A stretch of 50,929 nucleotides of DNA from Bacteroidota bacterium (GCA_025963735.1 JAOQAF010000202.1:1-50929), one strand, 5' to 3'; shown: positions 1 through 8,771, numbered from the stretch's first letter. Notes: a model not told the origin generated them from the sequence alone. Program-made: numbers and translations.

Positions 1-2
1 CA

Positions 3-980
3 TATAACTCACATCCTGATTCAGTTGGTTACACAAACAGCTATACCATGAGTATTAATTCCTCAACTGCTACATATAACTATGAGCATATTCCTGGTAA
101 AAGACCCTATATTTATGATTTTATCACCGATGGTTTAACATGGTTTTATAAAAAAGTTGACTCCATGTCAACTGAAGCGCCAAGTGGAACTCCAGCCGCT
201 GGTGGATATGATGAAAATCCATATGCTGTTGATGGTGGTAAAAAAGTTGTTTCTGACGCCCGTATTCAGGCAAGCCGTACTCCGGATGGAAAATACGTTT
301 TCTATTCATGGACAGAAACTGATACGAATTTTGTAACTGGTAGCTTAAAATATAATATTAACCCTGATATCAAAGTTCGCGCGTTGGATGTAATAGGTAC
401 CCCTACAACTACACCGGGCGGAAACGGCGCATATTATGTGCTACCTGGCCAGGAAATTAACGTTAGTTCTGTTGGTAACAACGGCCAGATAAAAGGTAAA
501 TCAGTGATGCATTATATGTCAACTACTTGTAGTTCTCTTACCCCAATAGTAGTTGGAGGTACCACTACAGGTTCGGTTACTATTCCTTTTACTGTATCAC
601 ATAGCGATAATGCGGCCCCTCCATCTATTCCTTTCGAATCCATTTCTGGTATTGCTCACTACTTTAACGCGGCTAAATTAACCTTCACTATAAATACTGT
701 TGGTTTTAAAGAAAATGTGTTGGGAAGCGTTAGCAATAGTTATGTGTATCCTAACCCTGCTTCTCACAGCGCAATTCTTTCTATTGACATGAAAGACAAT
801 GCTGTGGTAAATGTAGAGGTTTATAACACAATTGGTCAATTGGTAAAAAGCAGCAAAAACACTGCCCAGGTTGGTGAGAACAACTTTAACATCGATCTTG
901 CCAACTTATCTTCAGGCATTTATTTAGTAAATGTTAAAGTTGGTAATGCAGTAAGCACTAAAAAACTTATTGTTCAATAA
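3..980 (+). CDS. T9SS type A sorting domain protein, 5' end cut by window edge
   Basis: The reading frame is open from the first complete codon at base 3 and aligns with the middle of the next gene (1096-3294), so the Met at 48 is internal and the true start lies outside the window. The visible part is the C-terminal half of a secreted protein of probable beta-propeller type, about 80% identical by eye to its downstream neighbour. The last ~80 residues form a T9SS type A sorting domain with the YPNP motif, the GIYLV motif and a basic KKLIVQ end. By family knowledge this tail directs transport across the outer membrane and is then removed. It is the first of three tandem paralogs. The substrate or binding partner is unknown. 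Confidence 0.85.
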   Translation, partial: YNSHPDSVGYTNSYTMSINSSTATYNYEHIPGKRPYIYDFITDGLTWFYKKVDSMSTEAPSGTPAAGGYDENPYAVDGGKKVVSDARIQASRTPDGKYVFYSWTETDTNFVTGSLKYNINPDIKVRALDVIGTPTTTPGGNGAYYVLPGQEINVSSVGNNGQIKGKSVMHYMSTTCSSLTPIVVGGTTTGSVTIPFTVSHSDNAAPPSIPFESISGIAHYFNAAKLTFTINTVGFKENVLGSVSNSYVYPNPASHSAILSIDMKDNAVVNVEVYNTIGQLVKSSKNTAQVGENNFNIDLANLSSGIYLVNVKVGNAVSTKKLIVQ

Positions 981-1001
981 TCTTAATTAATTCTTAAATT
1001 T

Positions 1002-1033
1002 AAAGCCGTTCCCTTCAGGAGCGGCTTTTTTTT
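1002..1033 (+). terminator. Rho-independent terminator after first T9SS paralog
   Basis: A ten-pair stem (AAGCCGTTCC against GGAGCGGCTT, one G-T pair) with loop CTTCA is followed by a T run. Near-identical hairpins follow the next two paralogs, so the terminator seems to have been copied with the gene. Confidence 0.85.
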
Positions 1034-1095
1034 GAGTTAATCAGTAATAATAAAACAGACACTACTATTGAACCTTTAAAATTTAAAAAATAAAC

Positions 1096-3294
1096 ATGAA
1101 AAAACATCTACTATTGAGCTCCGCATTATTGGCAGCAATAAGCGTGTACTCTCAGGACGAACAGGCGATGCCCGCCGGCAAAGTAAACAACGTTGAAAGA
1201 AACGCCCAGCGTCTTCTTAAAGCAAGAATGCCTGAGCCAACTGTTAACACACACAGTACAGCTTCACCAGCGATTAAGCATACCGCTACAAATGCTAAAA
1301 CGGCTAGCCCTCCGGTAGGAACCTGGGGTATAATTGCAGGCTCAAGAAACGCTTACGGTGTTATCACTTCGCAAAACCGTCCTTTAAACTATAATTCAGC
1401 AATTAATGCTATTTCTTTTATTCACCGATGCAGCCCAACTTATATTGGTAGCCCGGCGGATAATTCGGGATCTATGGTAGCTGAAATTTCAACAGACTGG
1501 GGTGTTACCTTTGACAGTACTTGTATCTGGAGCGATGGAACCTATTTGGCACGTCACCCACAAGGTGGAATTTTTAATCCTCCAGGAAATACCAATATTT
1601 CAAATGCATATGTAGTGGGTATGGGACCTGCTTTAAATGGCGCCGATTTTAACGGGAACTGGTTTGCATCAAAGCAATTAGGTGTTCCGGGTTCTACGGT
1701 TTACAATACTTCAGCCAGTGCTGCTGCCGGTGCAATGCAATATATAAGCGCTACTCCAATAACCAATACCATGGTTGGACGCGCTGATTTTGCACAGGTA
1801 TGTTTTAGCAGTACCAATGACGGTAAGGTTAGAGCCTTAAGTCAGATTTTTGGCGATGTTACCGCTACTACTGAAACAGGTCAAGCCTACCGCGGAATTA
1901 ACATTGTTAAAGGTACTTTTAACTCCGGTGTATTTAACTGGACCGGCGACTCATTAATGTTTGACCCCATTGTGCGGACACGTTCTGATGGCCCGGCCAA
2001 TCTTCATAAAATGGCAACAGGTGAGCCTCTTATGGCCTGGAACGAAGCCGGTACTGTTGGTTATGCAGTAGTGGTGGGCGTTCGCGCTGTGCCTACTAAC
2101 TCTCAAAGTTCAGGTTACCAGCCAATTGTTTGGAAAACGACAAATAGCGGTGCCTCATGGTCAACTGTTCCAGCCATTGATTTCGCGTCTCCAACTTTTT
2201 CAAATGTATTAAAGCGCATTGATCCAACTACAACAAACACGAACGTAACTATTCCTCAGTTCAATTCAATAGAAGGTTACGGTGCCGTGGTTGATGCCAA
2301 TGGTTTATTACACTTTGTTTCTACAGTAATAAATACTTCTAACTCTAATCCTGATTCGGTTGGTTACTCCCAAACTTATACAATGAGTGTAAATTCTGCT
2401 ACCGCAACTTATAACTGGCCTCACGTAAAAAACAAGAGACCTTACATTTACGATTTTATTACTGATGGTTTAACCTGGTTTTATAAAAAAGTTGACTCCA
2501 TGTCTACCGAAGCTCCAAGTGGAACACCAGGAAGTGGCGGGTATGATGAAAATCCATTTGCTGTAGACGGAGGAACTAAGTTTGTTACTGATGCACGTAT
2601 TCAGGCAGGTCGCACTCCGGATGGTAAATATGTATTTGTTTCATGGTCTGAAACGGATACAAACTTTGTAACCGGCAGTTTAAAGTATAACATTAACCCT
2701 GATATTAAAGTGCGTTCCATCGATGTTATTGGAACCCCAACCACTTCACCAGGTGGAAACGGTGCTTATTATGTAATGCCAACTGAATTTAATATCAGTG
2801 CGGTTGGTAATAACTCGCAAATTAAAGGCAAATCGGTGATGCATTACATGTCTTCAACCAGCAGCTCAATTACAGTTAGTGGGAACACAGCTTCAGTGAC
2901 TATCCCTTTTACTGTAACGCACAGTGATGGTGCTGCGCCTCCCGCTATTCCTTTCGAGTCTATTTCAGGAAACGCCCATTACTTTATAGCGGCCAAATTA
3001 AATTTATTCACAATTGGCATTAAAGAAAACGCTTTAGGAAGTGTAAGCAATAGTTATGTGTATCCAAACCCTGCTTCTCAAAGTGCTATCCTTTCCATCA
3101 ACATGAAAGATAACGCTCTTGTGAATGTAGATATTTATAATACTATTGGTCAACAAGTGAAAAGCAGCAAACACACTGCCCAGGTTGGAGAGAACAATTT
3201 AAACATTGATCTTTCAAACTTAAGCGCCGGCATTTACTTAGTAAACGTTAAAGTTGGTAATGCTACAAGCACTAAAAAACTGATTGTTCAGTAA
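1096..3294 (+). CDS. Secreted Asp-box-like protein with T9SS type A sorting domain
   Basis: 732 residues. An N-terminal signal peptide (MKKHLLLSSALLAAISVYSQ) is followed by a low-complexity linker rich in Ala, Thr and Pro, to about residue 75. The body has segments resembling Asp-boxes (S-x-D-x-G-x-x-W) of sialidase-type beta-propellers, such as STDWGVTFDSTCIW near residue 130 and TTNSGASWSTV near residue 350. The last ~80 residues are a T9SS type A sorting domain with YPNP, YNTIGQ and KKLIVQ. It is probably exported to the cell surface or medium through the T9SS. No catalytic residues can be assigned, so adhesin, binding protein and glycan-active enzyme are all possible. It is flanked by paralogs on both sides. 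Confidence 0.88.
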   Translation: MKKHLLLSSALLAAISVYSQDEQAMPAGKVNNVERNAQRLLKARMPEPTVNTHSTASPAIKHTATNAKTASPPVGTWGIIAGSRNAYGVITSQNRPLNYNSAINAISFIHRCSPTYIGSPADNSGSMVAEISTDWGVTFDSTCIWSDGTYLARHPQGGIFNPPGNTNISNAYVVGMGPALNGADFNGNWFASKQLGVPGSTVYNTSASAAAGAMQYISATPITNTMVGRADFAQVCFSSTNDGKVRALSQIFGDVTATTETGQAYRGINIVKGTFNSGVFNWTGDSLMFDPIVRTRSDGPANLHKMATGEPLMAWNEAGTVGYAVVVGVRAVPTNSQSSGYQPIVWKTTNSGASWSTVPAIDFASPTFSNVLKRIDPTTTNTNVTIPQFNSIEGYGAVVDANGLLHFVSTVINTSNSNPDSVGYSQTYTMSVNSATATYNWPHVKNKRPYIYDFITDGLTWFYKKVDSMSTEAPSGTPGSGGYDENPFAVDGGTKFVTDARIQAGRTPDGKYVFVSWSETDTNFVTGSLKYNINPDIKVRSIDVIGTPTTSPGGNGAYYVMPTEFNISAVGNNSQIKGKSVMHYMSSTSSSITVSGNTASVTIPFTVTHSDGAAPPAIPFESISGNAHYFIAAKLNLFTIGIKENALGSVSNSYVYPNPASQSAILSINMKDNALVNVDIYNTIGQQVKSSKHTAQVGENNLNIDLSNLSAGIYLVNVKVGNATSTKKLIVQ

Positions 3295-3316
3295 GCCTCT
3301 TTTACTTTTTAAATTT

Positions 3317-3346
3317 AAAAGCCGTTCCTCTGGAGCGGCTTTTTTT
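3317..3346 (+). terminator. Rho-independent terminator after second T9SS paralog
   Basis: A twelve-pair stem (AAAAGCCGTTCC against GGAGCGGCTTTT, one G-T pair) closes a three-base loop and ends in a T run. It ends only 14 bases before the next ATG, so the next gene needs its own promoter or readthrough. Confidence 0.85.
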
Positions 3347-3359
3347 ATATCTTTAAAAT

Positions 3360-5459
3360 ATGATCAAACAATTGTTTTTAGGGCTTTTATTCTTCTCCAC
3401 TTTAAATTATTTTGCCCAGGAAGAAACAATTGAAAATATCATTAATACTCAAGTGGCTTTCCCCATAAGCAGTCCCAGCACATCATGGACAATAATTGGA
3501 GGTTCAAGTAATTTATTTGGTGTTTTGGAAAGTGAATCAAGGCCGTTACAATATCATTCAGCCTTAAATGCAATTTCTTTTATTCATACGTGCAGTAATT
3601 CTTATTCAGCCTCGCCTGCAAATAATGCCGGAGCCATTGTCGCGCATATTTCCACTAACACGGGAAACAATTGGGACAGCACCTGCATTTGGAGCGACAG
3701 CAATTACTCAGGCGCTTTTCCTCAAGGAGGTATTTTTAATCCTCCGGGCAATACAAATATTAATTCTGCTTATATAGTTGGCACCGGTACTGCTAAAGAT
3801 GCTTCGGGTAACTATAACGGCGGCTGGTATGCTTCCAAACAACTTGGCACAGCAAATTATAATTATACTGCCAGTACGCTTTCTGGTGCCATGCAACTTT
3901 TAGGCAATGCGCCGGTAACCAATTCTGTTGTAGGAAAATCCGATTTTCCTTCTTTTGGTTTTACAAGCACAAATGATGGAAAAATAAGAACACTTGGCCG
4001 AATATGTAAAAACATTAACCTAAACAGTCCGTCAGGCATCAGATACAGAGGGTTATCGCTTGTTAAAGGCACTTTTAATTCCGGTGTTTTTAATTGGACC
4101 GCAGACTCCTTAATGTTTAATAATGTAATTCATACATATGATTCTGCAAATGCAAACAACAAGTATAAAATGGCAATTGGAAACCCTGTTATGGCATGGA
4201 ATGACGCCGGCACCGTGGGATACATTATAACAGTTGCTGTTAGGGCCGCATCAAGTAATTCACAGAGCATGGGTTATCAGCCTGTTGTTTGGGTTACTAC
4301 TAATAACGGCACCTCCTGGAATATAGTACCCTCAATTAATTTCGCATCGCCAACTTTTTCAACAATTTTAAAGCGCTTGAAGCCTACTGAGACAGACAGT
4401 ACTTTAATTATTCCGCAGTTCAATACCTCTGAGGGCATAAGCGCTACAGTTGATGCCAATAATAAGTTACATTTTTTATCTACCATTGTCAGTACCCGCA
4501 GCTCAATTGCACTTGATTCGATGAACACAAGCTATGTTTATACCATGAGTGTTAATACACCAACAGCAACTTATAAATGGCCGCATATACCGGGTAAACG
4601 TCCTTGCATTTACGACTTTATGACTGATGGTTTAACATGGACATACAAAACAATAGACTCATTAAGTACAGAAGCGCCCGGCGGATTTTCGGGCAAAGGC
4701 GGATACGCTGAGAATCCGATTGCTGCTGATAGCACCGGGGTAAAACTGGTGTCGGATGCAAGATTGCAATTAAGCAGGATCCCTGGAGGACAGTACATCT
4801 TTTATTCATGGGCTGAATCTGATACCAATTTTATAACGGGAAGCTTAAAATATAATGTCAATCCCGATATAAAAGTTAAATGTATGTCAGTAACAGGTTT
4901 GCCTTCTTATCAATTATCATCGTCTGCTAAAATTAATATAAGCAGCATTGGTAACAATCTTCAGGTTAAAGGAAAATCACTAATGCATTATATGTCGCCT
5001 TTAAGCAATTACGTTTCCTATTCTGATCCTACCCTGATCGTTATGTGTCCTTTTACAATAACACACAATAACAATGCACAACCACCCTCCATTCCATATT
5101 CTCCAATCTTAAACAACTCTCATTTTTATTATTCAGCCACTATGCAATTTAGCTTACCCCAGGGAGATCCAATGGGAATAGGTTTTAAAGAAAATATTTT
5201 AGGAAGTGTTAGTAATAGTTATGTATATCCTAACCCTGCTTCTCACAGTGCAATTCTTTCAATTGATATGAAAGATAACGCTGTTGTGAATGTAGATGTT
5301 TATAACACCATTGGTCAACAGGTGAAGAGCAGCAAACACACTGCGCAGGTTGGCGAAAACAATTTGAACATTGATCTGTCAAACTTATCTTCCGGCATAT
5401 ACTTAGTAAATGTTAAAGTTGGTAATGCCACCAGTACTAAGAAACTGATAGTTCAGTAA
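3360..5459 (+). CDS. Secreted Asp-box-like protein with T9SS type A sorting domain
   Basis: 699 residues, third and most diverged body of the tandem family. A signal peptide covers about residues 1-19 (ends NYFAQ). It lacks the long linker of its neighbour. Asp-box-like segments include STNTGNNWDSTCIW and TTNNGTSWNIV. The final ~80 residues are a T9SS type A sorting domain that is almost the same as those of the other two copies, although the bodies differ much more. The ATG follows the upstream terminator by 14 bases, and a weak TATCTTTA box at 3348-3355 nearly touches it. Probably surface-exposed or released; ligand unknown. Confidence 0.87.
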   Translation: MIKQLFLGLLFFSTLNYFAQEETIENIINTQVAFPISSPSTSWTIIGGSSNLFGVLESESRPLQYHSALNAISFIHTCSNSYSASPANNAGAIVAHISTNTGNNWDSTCIWSDSNYSGAFPQGGIFNPPGNTNINSAYIVGTGTAKDASGNYNGGWYASKQLGTANYNYTASTLSGAMQLLGNAPVTNSVVGKSDFPSFGFTSTNDGKIRTLGRICKNINLNSPSGIRYRGLSLVKGTFNSGVFNWTADSLMFNNVIHTYDSANANNKYKMAIGNPVMAWNDAGTVGYIITVAVRAASSNSQSMGYQPVVWVTTNNGTSWNIVPSINFASPTFSTILKRLKPTETDSTLIIPQFNTSEGISATVDANNKLHFLSTIVSTRSSIALDSMNTSYVYTMSVNTPTATYKWPHIPGKRPCIYDFMTDGLTWTYKTIDSLSTEAPGGFSGKGGYAENPIAADSTGVKLVSDARLQLSRIPGGQYIFYSWAESDTNFITGSLKYNVNPDIKVKCMSVTGLPSYQLSSSAKINISSIGNNLQVKGKSLMHYMSPLSNYVSYSDPTLIVMCPFTITHNNNAQPPSIPYSPILNNSHFYYSATMQFSLPQGDPMGIGFKENILGSVSNSYVYPNPASHSAILSIDMKDNAVVNVDVYNTIGQQVKSSKHTAQVGENNLNIDLSNLSSGIYLVNVKVGNATSTKKLIVQ

Positions 5460-5479
5460 TCTTTTTTATTTTTAAATTT

Positions 5480-5511
5480 TAAAGCCGCTCCGGATATGGA
5501 GCGGCTTTTTT
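5480..5511 (+). terminator. Rho-independent terminator after third T9SS paralog
   Basis: A perfect eleven-pair stem (AAAGCCGCTCC against GGAGCGGCTTT) with loop GGATAT is followed by a T run. Sequence and place match the two upstream terminators. It lies between convergent genes and may also help stop the aminotransferase transcript. Confidence 0.85.
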
Positions 5512-5536
5512 GTTGTAATATATTTGTTTTAAATAA

Positions 5537-6793
5537 CTATGATAATTTTTCAAGCGCGGAACGCAGACTGGTTATAACCCCCTCTACATCTTTAATACTG
5601 CAGGTTCCAACCGATAAGCGATACCAGTCTGAATCAATTGAAGCACCAAACGCGTAAAAAGGAACTATGGCCAGTTTTGCTTCATCCAGTAAGTATTTTG
5701 TAATATCTTTTGTGCTACTTAATGTTTGTCCGCTTGCCGTTTTTTTACCGTTTAGCGAAAATCTTACCGTTAAATAAATCGCTGCCTGAGGTGTTATAGA
5801 ATCAACATTATGACCTTCCGATTTTAGTTTCTGAAAGCCCGAATGAAAACCGGTGAGTCGCTCGTTAATTTTTTGTTTTTGCACAACAAGAAACTCATCA
5901 TACTTATTTAACTGCGACAAATAAGCTGCCGTAGCCATCTGTTCCGCCTTTGGAGCCCAGGCCCCAACATGCGTTAATATAGCTTTCATTTTATCAATAA
6001 TAAATTTTGGACCCATGCTCCACCCTACCCGCACACCGGTTGCGGATAATGATTTGGAGATGCCGTCAACAAAAACAGTGTAGTTTTTCATTTCCGGACG
6101 AAGAGATACCGGATCATAATGTTTGATGTCGCCCATCATTAAGGCCCAATAAATCTGATCGTACATAAGATATAATGGTTTTTGATCAGCACCACGTTTT
6201 TTATTTTCGGCTAATACAAGGTCGCATATTTCTTCCAGTCCTTTTTTTGTAAAGACAGTACCGGTTGGATTTTGTGGCGAGCAAAGAGCAATCAGAGATG
6301 CCTGCGAAACATAAGGACTAATATCCGCCGCGCTGGGCATAAAATTATTTTCAGCCTTTGCTTCAATAACCTGTTGTTTGGCCCCATTAAGGTAGCTGTA
6401 ATGATTGTTGTTCCACGAAGGCACAGCAAACACTACAGTGTCACCTGGATCTACCAAAGCCTTAAATATGGCGTAAATAATTGGCCTTGCGCCTCCCGCT
6501 ATTAATATTTCATCGGTTTTATAATCCAGCCCGCCGCGCTCTTTTAATAACTCACTTACCGCCTGCCTTAATTCAAGCATTCCATCGGCAGCCGGATAAT
6601 TGGTCTGATCGGCAAAATATGCATCCACAATTAATTGCTTCAGCTCAGCAGGTATTGGAAATTCCTTTGGATTAAAATCGCCAATGGTAAGGTTATAAAT
6701 TTTTTCGCCTTGTTTTACTTTTTCATTTACTTCGGCAGCCAGTTTAATTATCTCCGAACCTACAATGTTTTCGGCTAGTTTAGAAACTTTCAT
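5537..6793 (-). CDS. PLP-dependent aminotransferase, class I/II
   Basis: 418 residues, fold-type I aminotransferase of the aspartate aminotransferase superfamily; it moves an amino group between an amino acid and a 2-oxo acid in the cytoplasm. The visible landmarks are the NYPAADG segment near residue 70 (substrate/PLP region), CSPQNPTGT (the NPTG loop), the YDQIYW segment (PLP ring contact), and GISKSLSATGVRVGW, which holds the Schiff-base lysine and the phosphate-binding Arg. Length is normal for the family. The substrate cannot be told from sequence. It is transcribed divergently from a LacI-family gene, and its promoter TTTG-N20-TAGGTTTG (6858-6827) overlaps an operator-like repeat, so control by that regulator is likely. 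Confidence 0.9.
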   Translation of the reverse strand: MKVSKLAENIVGSEIIKLAAEVNEKVKQGEKIYNLTIGDFNPKEFPIPAELKQLIVDAYFADQTNYPAADGMLELRQAVSELLKERGGLDYKTDEILIAGGARPIIYAIFKALVDPGDTVVFAVPSWNNNHYSYLNGAKQQVIEAKAENNFMPSAADISPYVSQASLIALCSPQNPTGTVFTKKGLEEICDLVLAENKKRGADQKPLYLMYDQIYWALMMGDIKHYDPVSLRPEMKNYTVFVDGISKSLSATGVRVGWSMGPKFIIDKMKAILTHVGAWAPKAEQMATAAYLSQLNKYDEFLVVQKQKINERLTGFHSGFQKLKSEGHNVDSITPQAAIYLTVRFSLNGKKTASGQTLSSTKDITKYLLDEAKLAIVPFYAFGASIDSDWYRLSVGTCSIKDVEGVITSLRSALEKLS

Positions 6794-6826
6794 AGAGTGA
6801 TAAGTGTATTCGTTTATATTATTTTA

Positions 6827-6858
6827 CAAACCTAATTCAATAAATAATAGTAATCAAA
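6827..6858 (-). promoter_or_regulatory. Bacteroidota-type promoter of the aminotransferase gene
   Basis: On the minus strand TTTG (6858-6855), a 20-base spacer and TAGGTTTG (6834-6827) match the -33/-7 consensus TTTG-N19-20-TAnnTTTG. The predicted transcript start near 6820 gives a leader of about 25-30 bases. Confidence 0.65.
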
Positions 6859-6868
6859 CGCTTTTATA
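6855..6868. promoter_or_regulatory. Operator-like repeat, left arm
   Basis: CAAACGCTTTTATA is the exact reverse complement of 6954-6967. It contains the AAnCGnTT pattern with a central CG that is common in LacI-family operators. The -33 TTTG of the aminotransferase promoter lies inside it. Confidence 0.55.
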
Positions 6869-6875
6869 TTTATTC

Positions 6876-6935
6876 AGATAAAGGATTTTGCCTATAAAAA
6901 TAGTAAAATCGTCTTTGTAAGTTCAACCTTTATCT
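6876..6935. repeat. Inner inverted repeat in divergent control region
   Basis: AGATAAAGG (6876-6884) is the exact reverse complement of CCTTTATCT (6927-6935). The pair nests inside the larger operator-like repeat and its centre is within about 6 bases of the outer centre. It could be a second protein site or chance in AT-rich DNA. Confidence 0.4.
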
Positions 6936-6953
6936 AAATGCTTTTAATTATTT

Positions 6954-6967
6954 TATAAAAGCGTTTG
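6954..6967. promoter_or_regulatory. Operator-like repeat, right arm
   Basis: TATAAAAGCGTTTG, the exact reverse complement of 6855-6868. The central CGs of the two arms are 103 bases apart, close to ten DNA turns, which would allow looping. The -33 TTTG of the lacI-type gene lies inside this arm. Confidence 0.55.
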
Positions 6968-6994
6968 CTTTTCATTAAATAAAGTTTAGTTTTA
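6964..6994 (+). promoter_or_regulatory. Bacteroidota-type promoter of the LacI-family gene
   Basis: TTTG (6964-6967), a 19-base spacer and TAGTTTTA (6987-6994; seven of eight consensus bases) mirror the aminotransferase promoter. The leader would be about 30 bases. Confidence 0.5.
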
Positions 6995-7028
6995 TATAAC
7001 TGATTCTGTTACCCTAAACTCCCTCAAC

Positions 7029-8039
7029 ATGAAAAGACTACAACTCGAAGATCTCTCCAAACAGTTGGGCTACTCAAAAACCCTTATATCAATGGTTCTT
7101 AACGGTAAAGGAAACCAGTACGGGATCAGTAAAAAAACCCAGTCGGCTGTTTTAGAAGCGGTTTCCCAACTAGACTATACTCCGAATAAATTCGCGAAAG
7201 CGCTAAGAACAGGAAAAAGTAATTTCATTGGCTTAATTGTGGCCGATATTTCAAATCCGTTTTATTCTACCATCGCAAAAAACATTGAACACGTTTTATT
7301 CGACAGGGGATATAACCTTATGGTATGCAGCACCGAAGAAAATGAAGAAAAAGAAAAACGTTTGGTTGAAATGATGCTGAATCAACAGGGAGTAGATGGA
7401 GTTATTGTTGCTACCACTTTTAAAGATTCTTCTTTTTACGACCAGCCCAGGTTTGCAAAAACGCCTTTGGTTTTTATTGACCGGTTGCTTCCTTTATTTA
7501 ATACCAATTATGTGGTAATAGATAATTATGGCGGATCGCTTGAAGTTACAAACCACCTGATTAAAAGCGGAGCGAAAAAGATAGCCTGTCTTTCTATTTC
7601 CCCTTCTTATCTTAGCACAATTGAAGACCGCGTAAATGGTTACAAAGATGCTCTTACAAAAAGTAAATTAAAGCAAGACGCCAGTCTTCTAAGGCTTATT
7701 AGATTTGATCATATAAATGATGATGTGGATACATGCATTCAAGAATTGTTAATCAAACATCAGGATCTTGACGCCATTTATGCTTTGAACAATCACCTTG
7801 CAACGGCCGTTTTAAAAACACTGCGTAAAAAAGATTTTGAAAAACACGCCGATAAAATAAAAATTGCATGTTTCGACGACATCGAATTATTTAATATTAT
7901 TGATAAGAAAGTTTCTTCGGTATCTCAACCTATTGAAGAAATAGGTAAAAATGCTTCCTTATTGATTCTGGATATAATTGATGGTAAACAGGTAAACAAA
8001 TCCAACATTGTTTTAGCAACAAAGGTTATAGCACGTTAG
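7029..8039 (+). CDS. LacI/GalR-family transcriptional regulator
   Basis: 336 residues, the normal length. The N-terminal helix-turn-helix is LEDLSKQLGYSKTLISMVLNG (about 6-26), followed by the hinge helix YTPNKFAKALRTG (about 51-63) and a periplasmic-binding-protein-like sensor domain (about 65-336) with GLIVADISNPFY and the GVDGVIV segment. Family members bind a small effector, often a sugar or nucleobase, and repress or activate nearby genes. It is divergent from an aminotransferase; the shared 235-base region has mirrored promoters with matching repeats over both -33 boxes, suggesting that it controls that gene and itself. Its last 14 bases overlap the 3' end of the convergent SprT-like gene. 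The effector is unknown. Confidence 0.92.
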   Translation: MKRLQLEDLSKQLGYSKTLISMVLNGKGNQYGISKKTQSAVLEAVSQLDYTPNKFAKALRTGKSNFIGLIVADISNPFYSTIAKNIEHVLFDRGYNLMVCSTEENEEKEKRLVEMMLNQQGVDGVIVATTFKDSSFYDQPRFAKTPLVFIDRLLPLFNTNYVVIDNYGGSLEVTNHLIKSGAKKIACLSISPSYLSTIEDRVNGYKDALTKSKLKQDASLLRLIRFDHINDDVDTCIQELLIKHQDLDAIYALNNHLATAVLKTLRKKDFEKHADKIKIACFDDIELFNIIDKKVSSVSQPIEEIGKNASLLILDIIDGKQVNKSNIVLATKVIAR

Positions 8040-8670
8040 CCGGATCAAACAATTCCACCTCCGTTAGAGGGTTAAACAGGTAAACTATTCCTGATTTAAC
8101 TTCCACACATTTAATGCGCTTGCGTACTTTTTCTCCTTTTTTAAATATTTTACTGCCATTGTAAAGAAACAATGAGTCAGAAGGGATTCTTTCAAGAAAT
8201 AAAAGGTGTGAATGTTCATCATGCAATTTTAATACACGAAGTAAACGGGTATCTGTACAACTTGTAGCGGCCGGATTTTGCATGTAATTGCGTAAAGCCG
8301 CAAATATTTCAAGTGGAAAAATTTCAGTGTTCAAAAACGGGTCCATCAATATCTGAAAACTTCTTTTCCATTCTTTTCCGTGAGGCGCTACCGAATTTTT
8401 ATATTGATTGTAAGTTATTAAGTGCGCTACCTCATGCACCAACGTTATTAAAAAAGAAAACTTGTTTAAGTTATGGTTAACCGTAATGGTATGGTTTAAG
8501 CCGTCATGAGGCGAAGTGTAATCGCCAAGCCTTGTGCTGCGCTCGCGTTTAATTTTTAATTTAAAATCATACTCAACAATCCATTGCGCAATAACGGCTA
8601 CGCTTTGCTCTGGCAAATACTTTTTTAAAATGTCAGAATTTTTCTGATACTGAACAGCTCTTAAATCCAC
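8026..8670 (-). CDS. SprT-like zinc metalloprotein
   Basis: 214 residues with a SprT-like domain. The zinc-binding HEVAH motif (HExxH) is at about residues 79-83, preceded by ITVNHNLN as usual for the Bacteroidota members, with a possible third ligand in the APHGKEWK segment. Family members are thought to be metal-dependent proteases; Spartan-like relatives cut proteins bound to DNA, but the role of the bacterial proteins is unclear. The start is GTG: no ATG lies near the conserved N-terminal part. A perfect -7 box TAATTTTG (8682-8675) ends only four bases upstream, so the mRNA may be leaderless. It is convergent with, and overlaps by 14 bases, the LacI-family gene. Confidence 0.82.
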   Translation of the reverse strand: MDLRAVQYQKNSDILKKYLPEQSVAVIAQWIVEYDFKLKIKRERSTRLGDYTSPHDGLNHTITVNHNLNKFSFLITLVHEVAHLITYNQYKNSVAPHGKEWKRSFQILMDPFLNTEIFPLEIFAALRNYMQNPAATSCTDTRLLRVLKLHDEHSHLLFLERIPSDSLFLYNGSKIFKKGEKVRKRIKCVEVKSGIVYLFNPLTEVELFDPANVL

Positions 8671-8674
8671 AACA

Positions 8675-8682
8675 CAAAATTA
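8675..8682 (-). promoter_or_regulatory. -7 box (TAATTTTG) touching the SprT-like start
   Basis: An exact TAnnTTTG match on the minus strand, four bases before the GTG. A TTTG lies upstream (8711-8708), but the 25-base spacer is long, so support is moderate. Confidence 0.4.
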
Positions 8683-8771
8683 AAGACCTTTCATTAAAAA
8701 ACACGGGCAAATCCTTAACTTTACAAACAATATTTGTTAACTATTTTTTAATTGAATTAAGGAAATGTATA

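Noticed and set aside
48-980. Complete gene starting at the Met at 48
   Set aside because: The frame is open to base 3 and the upstream codons align with the paralog at 1096-3294, so the Met is internal and the gene is cut by the window edge.
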